Shown: positions 23,287 through 36,558, counted from the stretch's first letter. The stretch is DNA of 64,000 nt from Delphinapterus leucas (GCF_002288925.2 NW_022098023.1:31407689-31471688), one strand, 5' to 3'. Numbers and translations are program-made. Notes: generated by a model from the sequence alone, not told the origin.

Positions 23287-25579
23287 ATATGTACTATTTA
23301 GTAAACAGGCATGTCTAGTTGACTTTCAGATAATTGATATTTGAATCCTCTATGTGGAGACCGCCGAAGTACCTTTTTGTACACTGGATTTTGACTTACG
23401 AATATCATCAGTTCATGAATGAATGAATTTTTTAAGCTCTTGTAAGATGGGGCCATGTAACAGTCTTTCCCCTCCCCCCAGCCCTGACTTTGCCATTTTT
23501 GATAATAATTTCGAAAATTATTTGTGAATTTTACTGTTTTTATGCCTTTCATTAACAAACTGAGTAGAAGAAGGGGAAAATGAAAATCTTGATTCTGGTT
23601 TTGAGGAACAGGGCTTATTATCCAGTTGAGACAAAGAACTCATTAGGTGTGCTGAAAATTGGTGAATCTTTATTGAAAGGGCTTAGTGGAGGTAAGCTAA
23701 TGAATTGTAAAAAAATAATAAGATGACAGAACATACAAAATGCCATACATCTGTTTTTAATGACACTAATAGATTGTGTATAATTACAGATTTTGTAATA
23801 TTCCTTTGTCTCTGGGAATGGGTGTCCTTTAAAATGTAAGTCTAGTCCCTTGACTTACACATATTTGAGTTTTGTACAAGTTTGCTGGAGTGCATTATAT
23901 ATTAGAAACATGAGATTCCTTCCTCCCTTCCTTTATTAAATATTCATTGAGTACATGTGTATGATATTATGGTTTCTATTTAATAGATGTGGAAACTGAT
24001 TTTCACAGAGTAATGCCATCATTATCAATAACCAGTTAGCTTTAAAGCAAAGATTTGAAGACTGGAAAACCTTTGAACTGTCCTCTGTGTTACTCTTACC
24101 TCCCTTCAGCATTAAATATGCTATTCCAATTAGTTTTATTGTAGAGAATTAGAGCAAAAGAATGGGAGATTGTACAAATAAATATTGTCTTTAGAGGCTG
24201 TTTTATTTGTAGATTATATTGATATACATTTACTAGAATACCTTTACTAGAATATTTACTTCAGTGTAGAAGCCAATTCTGTGTTTAAGAGACTTAATCC
24301 AAAAAATTATTTTAGGCGGCAACTGCTACAGGATGTTCCATAATGTTAATAGTAGACCAGTAAATTCTGGCCAGTATGCATTCTGTTGGATAAAGCTATT
24401 GAAGTCAGAGGCATAATAAAATTAATAAAAACATATTATCTGTATAAAAAATGCCTTACTTTCTCATTGGACTTATGCTTATTTAGCTCCTACCATGTAT
24501 CTGGAATTATATATGAAAATGGGTAGGACATCACCAATGAGCTGAAAATCAAGTAGGAGAAGTAAGACTTCTGTAGAAAATTATAATTCAAAGTAATTTG
24601 TGATACATGGATCAAGTGCTATAAGTTGCTTAAACAAAAGGCAGGGGAGAAAAATTGCTCCTAGCTGGGAAATCAAAGCTTTCAAGGTTTGAAAGTGGAT
24701 AGGTGGCACAAATCCTTCATGGAAAAAGTTTTACGTTTTATAGAAAAGAAACAGCAAACCTGCAAGTGGAAGAGAGCAAATTAAAAACAGCTATTTTGGC
24801 ATCTGTGGTGATTTCACACCTCTTTTTCTGTTATCTTTTAGAGCTGATGGCTTTATGGTGTTTTGGCGAACTTCTGTCATTTGGTGTATCACCAGAAAAT
24901 TTTCTTTTCCAAAAATAGATCCCGGCATATGCTTGGCTAGTAGGGCACACAGTGTTACAATGAGTTTAGAGAAGGTTTATTTGGATAAACAAAAATAATG
25001 GTGGTTCATTAATAAAAATTTAAAAGTACACTTTATATGAAGTTATCTAATAAAAGTTTTGCATATTGCTGAACAGGTTTGATATATGTTTTATTTATAA
25101 ATGTTGGGAATTTTAGCCTTGACCAAAAGCCTTTACATATAGGAATAAAATCTTTTTTTTCTGTGTAAGAACAATGGAAGGGAAAACTTGAAAATCGATC
25201 AGTTTTACAGAAGGTCAGAGTCAGTTGAAGGGATATTTAGAAAGGAACTTTACAGTAGAGTGGTTGAATATTTAAAGAGTGATATCCTCTGGAATGTGCA
25301 TTAGCTTTTCTGCTGTAGGTATAAATACAGGACACTTAAGCAAACACACGAGATACTTCATTTTGAGAGACTGTATAATAAGAAAGAAATGAACTCTTAA
25401 TGAGTCTATAAAGAGCATTGACGGTATTTTTATTGTACACTGAACTTTCTGTTGAGTATATTGGGACTCTACCAAGGCTCCAGGCTGAAGCAGTTGTGTT
25501 TTATGTATAAGTAGCTTTGTAATTAAGACAGTTTAGAATTCTTGAGAAGTAGGGGCCAGCAAAAAAAGAATTTCTTAGT
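23287..25579. other. AT-rich unique DNA, no gene seen
   Basis: No recognised coding sequence; a MIR-like fragment may lie near 23,980-24,050 ('gatgtggaaactgattttcacagag', reversed). Confidence 0.5.
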
Positions 25580-25735
25580 GCTTGGTGGTTTACAGAGTGG
25601 TTTTAGTTTCATCCTGACAATCCTATAATGTAGACTGGACACAGTGAAGGTAAAATAACTAGAAGGTAGCCAAGTCAAAACTAGAACCTTGATTTCCAAC
25701 ACCAGTAAAATAATTTGTTCCCATTTCATTCCACT
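25580..25735 (-). repeat. MIR SINE, antisense
   Basis: Reversed MIR text: 'cagagtggttttagtttcatcctgacaatcctataatg', then 'gtaaaataactagaaggtagccaagtc'. Confidence 0.6.
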
Positions 25736-25964
25736 GCTGTCTTCCTAACTTTCATTTAGTCTTAATAAGCCAACATTTTGAAAGTCCACATTGCGCAAAA
25801 GAGGTGCTGCTCAGTGAATATTATTGGATGAATTCTTATCTCCTTCCAAAACATACTTTAAGGGGGTATATAAAACCCCAAATATAACAGCTCGGAGAGA
25901 TCAACCCAATTAATCCTAGAAGAGACTGTGCAATTGGAATGCATCCATACTCTGAAGGAAATTA

Positions 25965-26110
25965 GGGAGATGCTTCATCACTTAGCACATAGCAGGGCTT
26001 ATGTTAGGTGCTGAGGATACTAAGATAAATAGAACATGGGCTTTGTCCCAACGTATAGGCAGATTGGGGAAAATGCAGCACAGTTAAGCCCAAAGGAAGG
26101 GCCATGCTAG
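25965..26110 (-). repeat. L2 LINE fragment, antisense
   Basis: 'gttaggtgctgaggatactaagataaatag' and 'gggctttgtcccaacgtataggcag' match reversed L2. Confidence 0.6.
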
Positions 26111-26699
26111 TGTATTCTGCTCCAGTTTATATTCTTCATGTAGATCTTTTATGTGCCTAAAAATAATACACTAGATATTCTTAGATTTATGTTATAGTCT
26201 CTTTTAAGTACTTTCAGTCTTATCGGAAAACCTTTGGAATTCCATTTAAACGTGGCTTTCTAAGTGTTTTCTCTTTCAAAAATTATATTGCACATTTACT
26301 GTACATAAAATGTGTATATACATTTTAAAGGTATTATTTAATGTTTACAACCAACTCAAAGCTAGATATTTATAATATTTACATGTGAATTTATTCTTAC
26401 CTTTATGACTTAGTTTTTCAAAGGATTACCACTTAAGATCTATAGGAAATAAGCTGTGTTTTGCAGAAACTCACTTGTTGGGCAGGGTTTACAAATCTCT
26501 CTCTGATAAAAGTAGGTACACGTGTGTGGAGACTTTAAACTTGATTTTATAGTGAACCCCTTTCTCTTTTTTTTACTTAGCTTCCCTTCTTCCTCTAGCC
26601 AACAATAGCATTATATTCCCTCATAACCCTCATCATAACCATCAGTATTATGGGTCTTAATATTTTTCTCCATAGCCATAAGTGTTATAGATGCATCTG
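26111..26699. other. no gene seen
   Basis: AT-rich, no frame or family recognised. Confidence 0.45.
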
Positions 26700-27345
26700 C
26701 ACACACCGTTTTTTGATCACGTTTACAAAAGTGAGATTATTTTTTGGAGACTCTTTTTTTTTTCATTTCGTCCTGCCTAAGGGAAATCCTTCCACTTAGC
26801 TGCAAGAACTCTAATCCATTAAAAACAAAACTGTTGTATATATTGCAAGGTATGGTTATTTTATAGTCTGTTAACTTACTGATGGGCAATGCTTTGTTTC
26901 CAGTTTTTGCTACTAAAACCAATATTGTAATAAATATCTTTATATTACAGACTTGTGGGATCGATCACCAGGGTGGCGTTATTGATTCAAAACGTTGCCA
27001 CCAGCAATGCAGGGAAATACCCTTTCCCATAAACTCCATCAGCAATAGATGACACTTTTCTAGTATGATAGTTGTGTAGTGGTATCTCATTGTTAACTTC
27101 AGTTATTATTTCCTGACTTCTAGTGACCTGGAGCATCTTTTCCTATGTTTGTAGGTAAATTGGTATTCTTCTAAGAGTTGCCCTTTATTCTTTGTTCATT
27201 TTTCTATTTGGTTATTGTCCTTTTGTGAGAGTTATTTATATATTACAGCTATTAAACCATTTGTCTGATGCCTGCATTGCAGATAATTTTTTCAAGAACT
27301 AATCTTTGGCCTCTTGTCTGTTTAAGAAGTATCTTTTGATATTGT

Positions 27346-27677
27346 TAACATTTAAATTAAAAAAATTATTTATTTTTGGCTTTGTTGGGTCTTCGTTGTT
27401 GCGCGCGGGCTTTCTCTAGTTGCGGTGAGCAGAGGCTACTCTTCCTTGCGCTGTGCAGGCTTCTCATTGCGGTGGCTTCTCTAGTTGCGGAGCACGGGCT
27501 CTAGGTGCGTGGGCTTCAGTAGTTGTGGCACATGGGCTCAGTAGTTGTGGCACATGGGCTTAGTTGCTCCGCGGCATGTGGGAACTTCCCGGACCAGGGC
27601 TTGAACCCGTGTCCCCTGCATTGGCAGGTGGATTCTTAAGCACTGCACCACCAGGGAAGTCCCTAACATTTTAAATT
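27346..27677 (-). mobile_element. CHR-type SINE, long form, with internal tandem duplication
   Basis: The body at 27360-27663 is flanked by near-identical 'taacattt(t)aaatt' repeats. Two perfect 22-base copies lie side by side at 27517-27538 and 27539-27560 ('cagtagttgtggcacatggg...'). It inserted into the old antisense L1. Confidence 0.9.
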
Positions 27678-27995
27678 TTAATATAATCAATTTTTTTCCT
27701 CTCTGTTTCTCTGGTTTCCTGTTTTTGTTTTACGTTTTTGAAAGACTTTCTCCATTGGTAAAATAAACATGTAATGTCCTATACTTAGATTTAATTTTTC
27801 TTTCCACTTTGATCTTATCTTTAGTCCATTTGGAATTTTTCGTTGTATATGTGGCATGAGAGGGGAGGGAGGGGGTCCACTTTTACTTACTTTCAGATGC
27901 ATATCCAGTCCATTGTATCAGAACCATTTTTAAGGTAATGTATCCCTTTCCCAGTAAATATAAATTCCACAGTTGTTTTCGTATATCCTATGATA

Positions 27996-28556
27996 GTACT
28001 GGGTTGTTTTTTTTTTAACATCTTTATTGGAGTATAATTGCTTTACAATGGTGTGTTACTTTCTGCTGTATAACAAAGTGAATCAGCTGTATGTATGCAT
28101 ATATCCCCATATCCCCTCCCTCTTGCGTCTCCCTCCCACCCTCCCTATCCCACCCCTCCAGGTGGTCACAAAGCACCGAGCTGATCTCCCTGTGCTCTGC
28201 GGCTGCTTCCCACTAGCTATCTATTTTACGTTTGGTAGTGTATATATGTCCATGCCACTCTCTCACTTCGTCCTAGCTTACCCTTCCCCCTCCCCGTGTC
28301 CTCAAGTCCATTCTCTACGTCTGCGTCTTTATTCCTGTCCTGCCCCTAGGTTCTTCAGAACCGTTTGTTTTTTTTTTTTTAGATTCCATATATATGTGTT
28401 AGCATACGACATTTGTTTTTCTCTTTCTGACTTACTTCACTCTGTATGACAGTCTCTAGGTCCATCCACCTCACTACAAATAACATAATTTCGTTTCTTT
28501 TTATGGCTGAGTAATGTTCCATTGTATATATGTGTCACATCTTCTGGTACCGGGTT
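27996..28556 (-). mobile_element. L1 LINE 3' end, 5'-truncated, antisense
   Basis: A poly(T) at about 28007 is followed by 'aacatctttattggagtataattgc', the reversed 3' end of the same L1 family as at 1528-1714. The body continues to about 28546 with reversed ORF2 text ('tatggctgagtaatgttccattg'). Flanks 'gtactgggtt' and 'gtaccgggtt' look like a target-site duplication with one difference. The 140-codon frame 28027-28449 is antisense L1, not a gene. Confidence 0.88.
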
Positions 28557-30289
28557 TTTTTCCTTTTAAAACTGATTTTCTTAGATATTCTCAGACATAT
28601 ACTAGGGTTCTAGGGTATATGAACTAGGGTTCATATCTTAGGAGTATTGTATTCATTGTCCACCTCCCCTGGGCAAAAGATACATAAAAACCCTATTGTG
28701 ATTTTAATTGCACTAAATTTACATATAATCTGGGGACAATTAATATTTTAATGTTATCTCTATTTCTAATGTTATTTCATTTTATTATCCCAGTTCAAAA
28801 ATATGGTTGTCTTTCCATTTATTCAATCTTATTTTTTATACTTCAAATAGATTTTAATACATTTTTGTAATGATTGTTTTCTCTTTAATTAAATTTAATT
28901 CTAAGTACATTATAGGTTTTTGGCTATTTTATATCTATTGGGATAATATAATTTCTTTTCTTAGTTTGTTGGTACAGTGAATTAACTGCACTGCTTAAGT
29001 TTTGAACGTTGTACCAGACATTCCTTATTCCTTGTATAAGCCTTACTTGGTCTTGATGCATTATCTTATTATGTATAGCTATATTTGATTTTCTAATATT
29101 TTGTTAAGAATTTTTTAAAAGTTAGCTTTTATTCTTGTAGTGTCTTTATCTGATTTTTCTTTCAGGGTATTTGTAGCCTCCGAAAATAACTTGGGAAGTG
29201 TTCTGTCCTGTTCGTTTTTGGGATACTTTGTGTAGAATTGGTATTTTTTCTCCCTTGGAAGTGTGGACGAATTCACCAGAGAATTCGTGTGGATTTAGAG
29301 GCTTATTTTTCTTTCTAGGAAGGTTTTCAATTTATTTAATGCATATAGGGCTATTCAGATTATAAATTAATTTTTCAGTGAACCTTCTTAGTTTGTGATT
29401 TTGAAGGAATTTGGCTTTTTATATGTTATAGAATTTATTGGCATAAGGTTGTTCATATTACCTTATTCTTTTAATATTTGTAGGATCTGCACTGATAACA
29501 CTTTATTCCTAATTTTGGTGACTTGTGACTTTTGTATTTTTGTCTTGATCACTTTGTCTAGAGGATTATCAATTTTATTGATGTTGTGAAAGAACCAGCT
29601 TTCGGTTTCATTAATTTTTTCCTCTAGTATTTTACTTTTTTCTAATTCATTGATTCCTGATCTTTATTATTTTCTTCTTTCTGCTTGTTATAGGTTTACT
29701 TTTTTCTTTTTGTAGTTTCTTAAGATGGAAGCTTAAAATATTGGTTTGAGACCTTTTTTCTTACGTAATGTATGTAATGCTATACATTTTACTCTGAGCT
29801 CTGTTATTTTACATTTTTATTCAGTTCAAAAGATTTTCTAACTTCCATTGTGATTTCTTCTTTGATCTTGGATTATTTAGAATTATGTATTTTAATATTC
29901 AAATACTTGGGCATTTTGGGATATACTTCTTATACTGTCCCTTCCTCTGTGGCAGATGGCTTTTGCTTCATTTGATGTTAGAGTCTTGGATGAAGCCAGT
30001 TTTTATGCTTGTCCCCCAGTGGTAGCTGATCCCTACCCGCATGCCAACACTTCCAAGAGTAGCTCTTTTAGGCCTCCTGTTCTTTTTCTAGTCTTTTGTC
30101 TTAGCACCTGGAGGAGGATTATGCAGAAGAGTAGGTGAGTGGCTGTGGAGTGTCCTTGCATCTGGTGCTTCCTGGGATACTAAGTGACTTTGCTAGCCCA
30201 CATTCAGCTTTTAAAAATTTATTACTATTTTAGTGGTTTTATATTGCTTAAAAATTAAAAGAAGAATTTTAATTGTAGTAAAAACAAAC

Positions 30290-30600
30290 AACTTAAAATT
30301 TACCATCTTAACTATTTTTAAACTCACAGTTCAGTCATGTCAACTGTATTCACATTGTTGTGCTTCACATCTCAAACTTTTTCATCTTGCACAGCTGAAA
30401 CTCTGTACCCACTGAACAGCACCTCTCCATTACCCCCTCTCCTGGGACCCTGGCAACCACCCTTCTGTTTGTGTTTCTTATCAGCTTTTATGACTGTTCA
30501 CTCTTTTTCCATTATCATGGCCAAAGGCAATTCCTATTTCTCTGTGAAGGGTCAGTCCTATGAACTGGAACCTAGTTCACTTGGTTGCCTTGTGACTTAA
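30290..30600 (-). repeat. old L1 3' region, antisense
   Basis: 'ttaccatcttaactatttttaaac', 'cagttcagtcatgtcaactgtattcacattg' and 'ctgaaactctgtacccactgaac' give the reversed L1M 3' UTR. A very similar segment begins the L1 at 63540. Confidence 0.8.
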
Positions 30601-30730
30601 ACTTTTTGGTCTCAAAAACATTATGAATTTGTAGTGTGCTCATCTTACATAAGTATTTTCTTTCTATATCTGCTTAGCTTAAATGTGCTTAGATTTCATT
30701 CTTTTCTTTTCCTCTGGTAATACCTGTTGG

Positions 30731-30732
<2 letters not shown>

Positions 30733-30780
<48 letters not shown>
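30733..30780. repeat. (TG)n(TATG)n microsatellite
   Basis: About 15 TG units followed by TATG units. Confidence 0.95.
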
Positions 30781-30781
<1 letters not shown>

Positions 30782-30819
30782 ATATAATCTACTGATGGAA
30801 AATTTCTTTTCTCCTTTAG

Positions 30820-31660
30820 TTGACTATTAGCAAGCATTGGAGGATTTGCTAGTATTGAACTATCCTTGCATTGGGAGCAAACCCTTTTAAAAAATAATTT
30901 ATTACTTTTTATAACTTTGCTTGATTCTATTTGATAACTTGGAAAGATATTTGGAATATGTATTCACAAGTGAGATTGGTCTATAATATTTTTCTTGGTG
31001 CTGAATCAGATTTTTGTATAATAATTTTGGTGGATACATAAATTAACTTAGAAAGTATTCATGTCTTTCCTTGCACTGTAATTGGAACTGTCTCTTAAAG
31101 GCTAATACTCAGGTGTGAACCACTGGATCATAGTTGGTTTTTTTTTTATGTTCCCCCAGTGGTACATATGTAATCTTTTTTCCAATTTCGTCTGTATATC
31201 TGTCCATTGAAGTTTTCAGCTTTTCGGATCAAGTTTTGGCTAGGAAATATTCCATTTGCTTTTTAAAATTATTTATTTTATATTGAAATATAATTGGCAT
31301 GTATTACATTGTATTAGTTTCAGTTGATTTCTGAATTGATTACCACAGTAAGCTTAGTTTACATCTGTCACCACACATAGTTACAATAGCTTTTTTCTTG
31401 TGAAGAGAACTTTTAAGATCTACTCTCTTAGCAACATTCAAATATCTGATACCTTACTGTTAACTGTAGTCACTATGCTTTATATTACATCCTCGGGACT
31501 TACTTATTCTATAACTGGAAGGCTGTACTTTATGACCACTTTCACGCATTTTGCCCACCCCCATACTCAGCCTCTGACAACCACCAGTCTCTTCTCTGTA
31601 TCTGTGATCTCTGGATATCTGTATGTACCCATTTGCTTTATAGGCTTTTAAATTTGTTAC
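30820..31660 (-). repeat. L1 fragments, antisense (ORF2 part and a 3' UTR)
   Basis: 30,850-31,260 resembles reversed ORF2 ('gaactatccttgcattgggag', 'ctgtccattgaagttttc'). From 31,265, 'gaaatataattggcatgtattac' to 'tacttattctataactggaagg' is a reversed L1MA-type 3' UTR, the antisense counterpart of the piece at 22315. Confidence 0.75.
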
Positions 31661-32479
31661 CTTGGGATAACATGTATTATAGTATTCCCTAATGCATAAT
31701 TACATTTCTACTGTAACACACTTTTTTCTTATTCCCAATATTGTCTTTTTTTTTAACTGTTCTTTCCATAAATGGTCCGTGTGTTACTTTGCTGTTTTAT
31801 TAATTTTCTTTTATAAACATTCTTTTGGTTTTTTAAAATCATTTCTACTCTGTTTTTTCCTTGTTTTCTTTTTCATGACTTTTTGCTTATATTTTTTCAA
31901 TTCTCTGTCCTCTATTTCTTTTTGCTTTGTCTTTTTTTCAAAAAAAAAGAAAAACTTTAACTATGAAGGCATTGACATTAGAAATATTGTTCTGAATATA
32001 TCCTTTGCTATATTCTATGTGTTCTTATTGAGGAATTACTTCCCTTTTCATTGTTTTTAGATAGTTGGTAATTTTATTTCTTCTTTGAATCAAGAGTTTC
32101 TAGGAATGTGTTTTTAAATTTCTGATTATTATTTTTAGGTCTTCAATTTTGTATTTCCATCTGAATTTTGATTTACATTCAGAGATTGTAATCTGTAAAA
32201 CAGTCTCATTTTTAAATCACTAAGTTTTTTTTAATGTCTAAGTATATGATTTACTTTTATAAATATTCCCGAGAGATTTGAATAGCAGTATCTTCTCTGT
32301 TGAGGAATGTGATTTTCTATTTTTCATCTGCTAAATTGTTTGTTGATTTATTTTACATTATTTTATGTTCTAACTTATATCTGTTCTGTTAAATTTGATT
32401 AATTCAAAAAGTGTGGTGTATTGAGTTTTACATTCTAATCATAGTTTTACATCTTCATTAAACTTAAAATTTATTTTTT
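31661..32479 (-). repeat. AT-rich, probably old L1 interior
   Basis: Parts such as 'gcattgacattagaaatattg' and 'gagtttctaggaatgtg' resemble reversed L1 ORF2. The 122-codon Phe-rich frame at 31692-32060 comes from T-rich antisense LINE text. Confidence 0.45.
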
Positions 32480-33530
32480 GTTATTTTAAATTGTTGTGAA
32501 ATATAAGTGACCTAAAACTTAACCATCCCCCTCCTCACAGCCCTTGGCAATCACCACCCTACTTTCTGGTTTTTTGAGTTTGACTATTTTAGATACCTCA
32601 TATAACTAGCATCATATATTATTTGTCTTTTTGTGTCTGGCTTATTTCAATTAGCATGATGTCCTCAAAGTTCATCTATATTATAGCATGTGTCAAGATT
32701 TCTTCCTTTTTTTGAGATTGAATGATATTACATTGTATGTATGCTACATGAAAATGGATGTTTGAATGTCTTTTGAGTCCCTGGTTTAAATTCTTTGGGG
32801 TATATAACTGGAAGTGGAATTGCTGTATATTGTTGTAATTCTTCATTTAATTTTTTGAGGACTTACTATACCATTTACCACAGTAGTTATACCACTTTGC
32901 ATTTTCATCAGCAGTGCACAAGGGGTCCAGTTTCTCTGCATCCTGGCTAATACTTGTTATTTTCTGGACTTTTAAAAAAAGCCATTCTGATGGGTTTGAA
33001 GTAGCATCTCATTGTGGTTTTCATTTGCATTTCTGTAATAATTAGTGATGTTGAGCATCTTTTCATGTGCTTACTGACCATTTGTGTATCTTCTTTGGAG
33101 GAATGTCTAAGTCCTTTGCCCATTTTTTAGTTGGATTTTTGTTGTTGTTGAATTGTAGGAGTTCTTTGTATATTCTGTTCTGGATACAAACCTCTTATCA
33201 AATACATGATTTGCAAATATTTTTCTCCCATTCTGTGGGTTGCCTTTTCACTCTGTTGATAGTATCCTTTTGATACACAAAAGCTCTCAGTTTTGCTTTA
33301 GTGCAGTTTATCTGTTTTTTCTTTTGTCGCCTATGCTTTTGGTGTCATATCCAAGAAATCATTGGCAAATCCGTTATCATGAAGCTCTTCTCCTGTGTTT
33401 TAAGTTTTATAATTTTATGTCTTCATTAAATTTTGGTAGATTTGCTTGTATATTTACCTGTGTATTGTTAGGGACATACAACTCCATGACTCTTTTTAAA
33501 ATTATCCTTCTTTTTTGTACTGAATACCTT
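32480..33530 (-). repeat. L1 3' UTR and ORF2 C-terminal part, antisense
   Basis: Continuous reversed L1 from 'aacttaaccatccccctcctc' through 'ggcttatttcaattagcatgatgtcctcaaag', 'ctggaagtggaattgctg', 'gttgagcatcttttcatgtgc' and 'cctatgcttttggtgtcatatcc'. Order and spacing match a single element, so this is one L1 copy of about 1 kb, full of stops. Confidence 0.88.
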
Positions 33531-34611
33531 TAAAATTAAATTCATCCTAGACTGATGTTAATACTGCCATTCCTGTTCTTCTTTTTGAGAGAGACTTTAA
33601 ATATATATGATTTTACTGGACTAAATGACTTATTCTGTCATTAACTTTTCCTTTTTAATTTGTTTTATAATATAAAGTAGTGTTTTTCTTCAGCATTTTG
33701 CTTTTTCTTTTACCCATTTCATTATCTCAGCTTTTTAATAGTCACATTAACATAATAACTGTCCCTGTGTTTTTCTTAATTATGATTTTTTATTCATTTC
33801 TTCATACTTTTGTGAATTTAATCAAATTGATATTTATATTCTTTTATTTCCTACATGACCCCAATCAATTTGGAAGATATGCTTCACTGTGCTGTTTGAC
33901 TAATAGTATTCCAACCCCAACTTCATGTTTATAGCTCGTGTAGTGCTGATGTCTTGAGAAAGAACATGCACCATTTCCTTAAGACCACTCTGTTTGACAA
34001 AAATTTTTTTTTTTTTGGTAATGTACTGCCATTGCCAGAACATTTTAGTAACCGACATAAAAATCTCTGGTGTCTACAGTGTGAAGGGCCCCCTCTTAGA
34101 TGTGATGCCATTGGTTGCCTGTTGCTTGCTGTGATAAGAGTTAGGAAATAACTTTTCCACTACATCTTACTGCAAGGTGATTGCCATTTTTCTTAAATTT
34201 TCTCCTTTGTGAGTTTTCATTATATTGGCATCCTGATATCCTGGAGTACGATATCAGGGATGTTTTATTCTAAGGTTAGGAGTCTACACACACATTGTAC
34301 TGCTAGCACTTTTCATAATTTGCTAGAGGTTTCTATTTTAAGAGTAGTTCATTGATCTCTTCAAACCTTGGGCAGAAAAATTACTTTAGCCCTAATTTAG
34401 TTTTAAAAAGATTTGAGGTTGTTATCCCAGTTTCTAACCTTAACTTGGAAATCGTAACAATCTTTGAACTCCATATAGTTAAAATATTTTCTGAAAAGTC
34501 TTGTTGTGAAGTCATAAACTTTGTTCCTTGTACTGGGAACAATCACAGTCATGAAAATCAACTAATTCTCACTGAGTATGTATAATGCGCATGGGGTTGT
34601 GTTTAGATCCT
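33531..34611. other. no gene seen, left part may be L1
   Basis: 33,540-33,680 may continue the L1. The rest is AT-rich DNA without a recognised family. Short frames on both strands have no recognisable content. Confidence 0.45.
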
Positions 34612-34957
34612 GCCTTAGTTTGGTTGGGCTGCCTTAACAAAATGCTACAGACTCAGTAGCTTAAGCAACACAGATTTATTTCCTCACAGTTCTTGGTACT
34701 GACAGTCCCAGACCAGGGTTGGTCTGTAGTGAGGACTTTCCTCCTGGCTTGCAGATAGCCATCTTCTCCCTGTGTCCTCACATGACAGAGACAGTGTGCA
34801 CTGGTGTCTAAGGACACCAGCCCTATTGGGTTAGAGCCCTACCTTATTTAACCTTATCACCTCCTTATAGACCATATCTCCAAATATAGTCACATTGTGG
34901 GGTTAGGCTTCAACCAAAACATTTTGGGCAGACACACACATTCTGTCCATAACAGAT
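34612..34957 (-). repeat. MLT1-type LTR (ERVL-MaLR), antisense
   Basis: Reversed MLT1 order: 'ccttagtttggttgggctgcctt', 'cacagatttatttcctcacagttct', 'ctccctgtgtcctcacatgacag', 'accttatcacctccttatag' and 'gtggggttaggcttcaac'. This is an old solo LTR with no internal genes. Confidence 0.85.
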
Positions 34958-35427
34958 CAAAAGCCTAAATTTTTGAAAAATAAAGCTTTAACTCTTGGTT
35001 AAGTTTCCTATCAGAGTGAGTTGTTAATAGTTTGACTTTCAACCACTCAAGTAAAATTACACATTCATGTCCTTATATAAATAATTTGAAGAGATCAGAA
35101 CCTCACCCAGAGAAGGTCTTTGTCAAATTACCATGTGAACAAGTACGTTGGTTTGTGAGAAAGGATATATAACTGGGTTTTTTTCCTCAGAATAAAGATA
35201 TGGTCTCCAGAGATTTGTTGCTGGCACTATGTAGAGTAATTCTTAGGGATCAGCAAGAAAATGCTGCATAGGCTTCTGCCTGTGCCTCAGTGGTTGCTTT
35301 TCAAGCAGGACATTAGCAAAGAAGGGAACAAAGTAAAGGCTGTTCTTTATCCATTTTTCCTCTTTTTGGGAAGATGTTTATTTCATTTGGATCTAAGGCA
35401 AGAAAACACGTATCTACTGAATGCCTA
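34958..35427. other. no gene seen
   Basis: Unique-looking DNA between two MLT1 LTRs of opposite orientation. The 97-codon frame from 35261 extends into the LTR on the right and is not coding. Confidence 0.5.
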
Positions 35428-35868
35428 CTGCAGTGGGTTGAATGGTGGCTCTCAAAAAGATTTGTCCATTTCTGAATTTGTCAAACCTGTGAATGTTACC
35501 TTATTTGGAAAAAGAGTTTTTGCAGATGCACTCAAGTTAAGGACCTTGAGATGAGGTCATTCTGGATTACCTGGGTGAGCCCTAAATCCCATAAGTGTCC
35601 TTATAAGAGTCAGAAGAGAGGAAGGCAGTATAAAGACAGAGCCAGGTATTGGAGGGATGCTGCCGCAAGCCCAGAAACACCGTATAATGCCAGCAGCCAC
35701 CAGAAGCTTGAAGAGGCAAGGAATAGATTCTCTTCTAGAGCCTTCTGCGTGGTGTGTCCCTGTCACCACCTTAATTTTGGACTTCTGGCCTCCAGAAGTG
35801 TGAGAGCGGAACTTCGGTGTTAGCCACCAAGTTTGTGGTAATTTGTTAGGGCAGCTTCAGGAAACTAA
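35428..35868 (+). repeat. MLT1-type LTR (ERVL-MaLR), sense
   Basis: Sense order is clear: 'gtgggttgaatggtggctctc', 'gtgaatgttaccttatttgg', 'aaggaccttgagatgaggtcattctgg', 'gtccttataagag', 'ggcctccagaagtgtgag' and 'gtttgtggtaatttgttag'. It differs in subtype from the left-hand LTR, so the two are not a proviral pair. Confidence 0.9.
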
Positions 35869-35884
35869 TCCCCGCCCCGCCCCC

Positions 35885-36215
35885 CTGCCATGGGGAAGGC
35901 ATTCTGCTAAATGCTAGGGGTGCAGAATTGAGCAAGACAGGGTCCTTGTCACCAAGAAGTCAACGTTGTTTGAAATGTAAACAAAAGCCTAGTAAAACAT
36001 TACAATAAATTGTGTAGTAGAAGTTTGTACAGAGTGTACTGAGAGCATTGAAGGGTACAGCTAACTTTGCTAATTTGGAGAGTTTGGAGATTGATTGAGG
36101 ATGAAACTTTCCATCTGGGTTTGAATGAGGAGTAAGAGTGTGCCTGGAAGAAAGGGGATGAGGGAGAAATGTGTGGGAAGTATCATGTCCTGCTCCTTTA
36201 ACCTCCATCTGGGAG
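35885..36215 (-). repeat. L2 LINE, antisense
   Basis: 'gaaggcattctgctaaatgctaggggtgcag', 'gacagggtccttgtcaccaag' and the purine-rich tail are reversed L2. Confidence 0.65.
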
Positions 36216-36439
36216 ACAAGCACCCCATCTGAAAGCTCAGTATTTTCAAGTATTGAGAGGAGAGCTGTTTCTGGAAGTGACATTGTCAACTTGAAGCCGC
36301 CGGGCTCGAGTAGTTTGTCTCTGTGATAAATGTAAAAGATATTTAAAAAAATCAGTCCCTTTGGCAGCTCAGAGAGTAGTATGAAGTCAGTACCCTACGT
36401 GTCCTGAGGTCACAGTTATAAAGACTCTCTATGCTCTGT

Positions 36440-36558
36440 GATTGGGAGTCTGCAAACTTTTGCATCAAGAGCTAGAAAGTAAATATTCTAGACTTTGTTG
36501 GCCATGTAAGGTGTCTGGGGGTGTGTGTGTATATGTGTATATATATTTATTTTTCCAA

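Larger units (their letters stand above)
26700..29950 (-). repeat. old L1 ORF2 remnant, antisense, with nested insertions
   Basis: The + strand carries reversed L1 ORF2 text: 'gctttgtttccagtttttgct' at 26890, 'ggtagcatctcattg'-like text at 27075 and 'tttgtctgatgcctgcattgcag' at 27260. It continues as 'gtgtagaattggta' at 29232, the 'gaattcaccag' block at 29270, and 'attgatgttgtgaaagaaccagc' at 29577. It has many stops, is non-functional, and is interrupted by a SINE (27360) and a younger L1 3' end (28007). Confidence 0.75.

Noticed and set aside
28027..28449. 140-codon + strand frame
   Set aside because: It is the antisense of an L1 3' end, with poly(T) at its left.
34612..35868. The two MLT1 LTRs as a provirus
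   Set aside because: They are in opposite orientation, differ in subtype and have no retroviral internal region between them.
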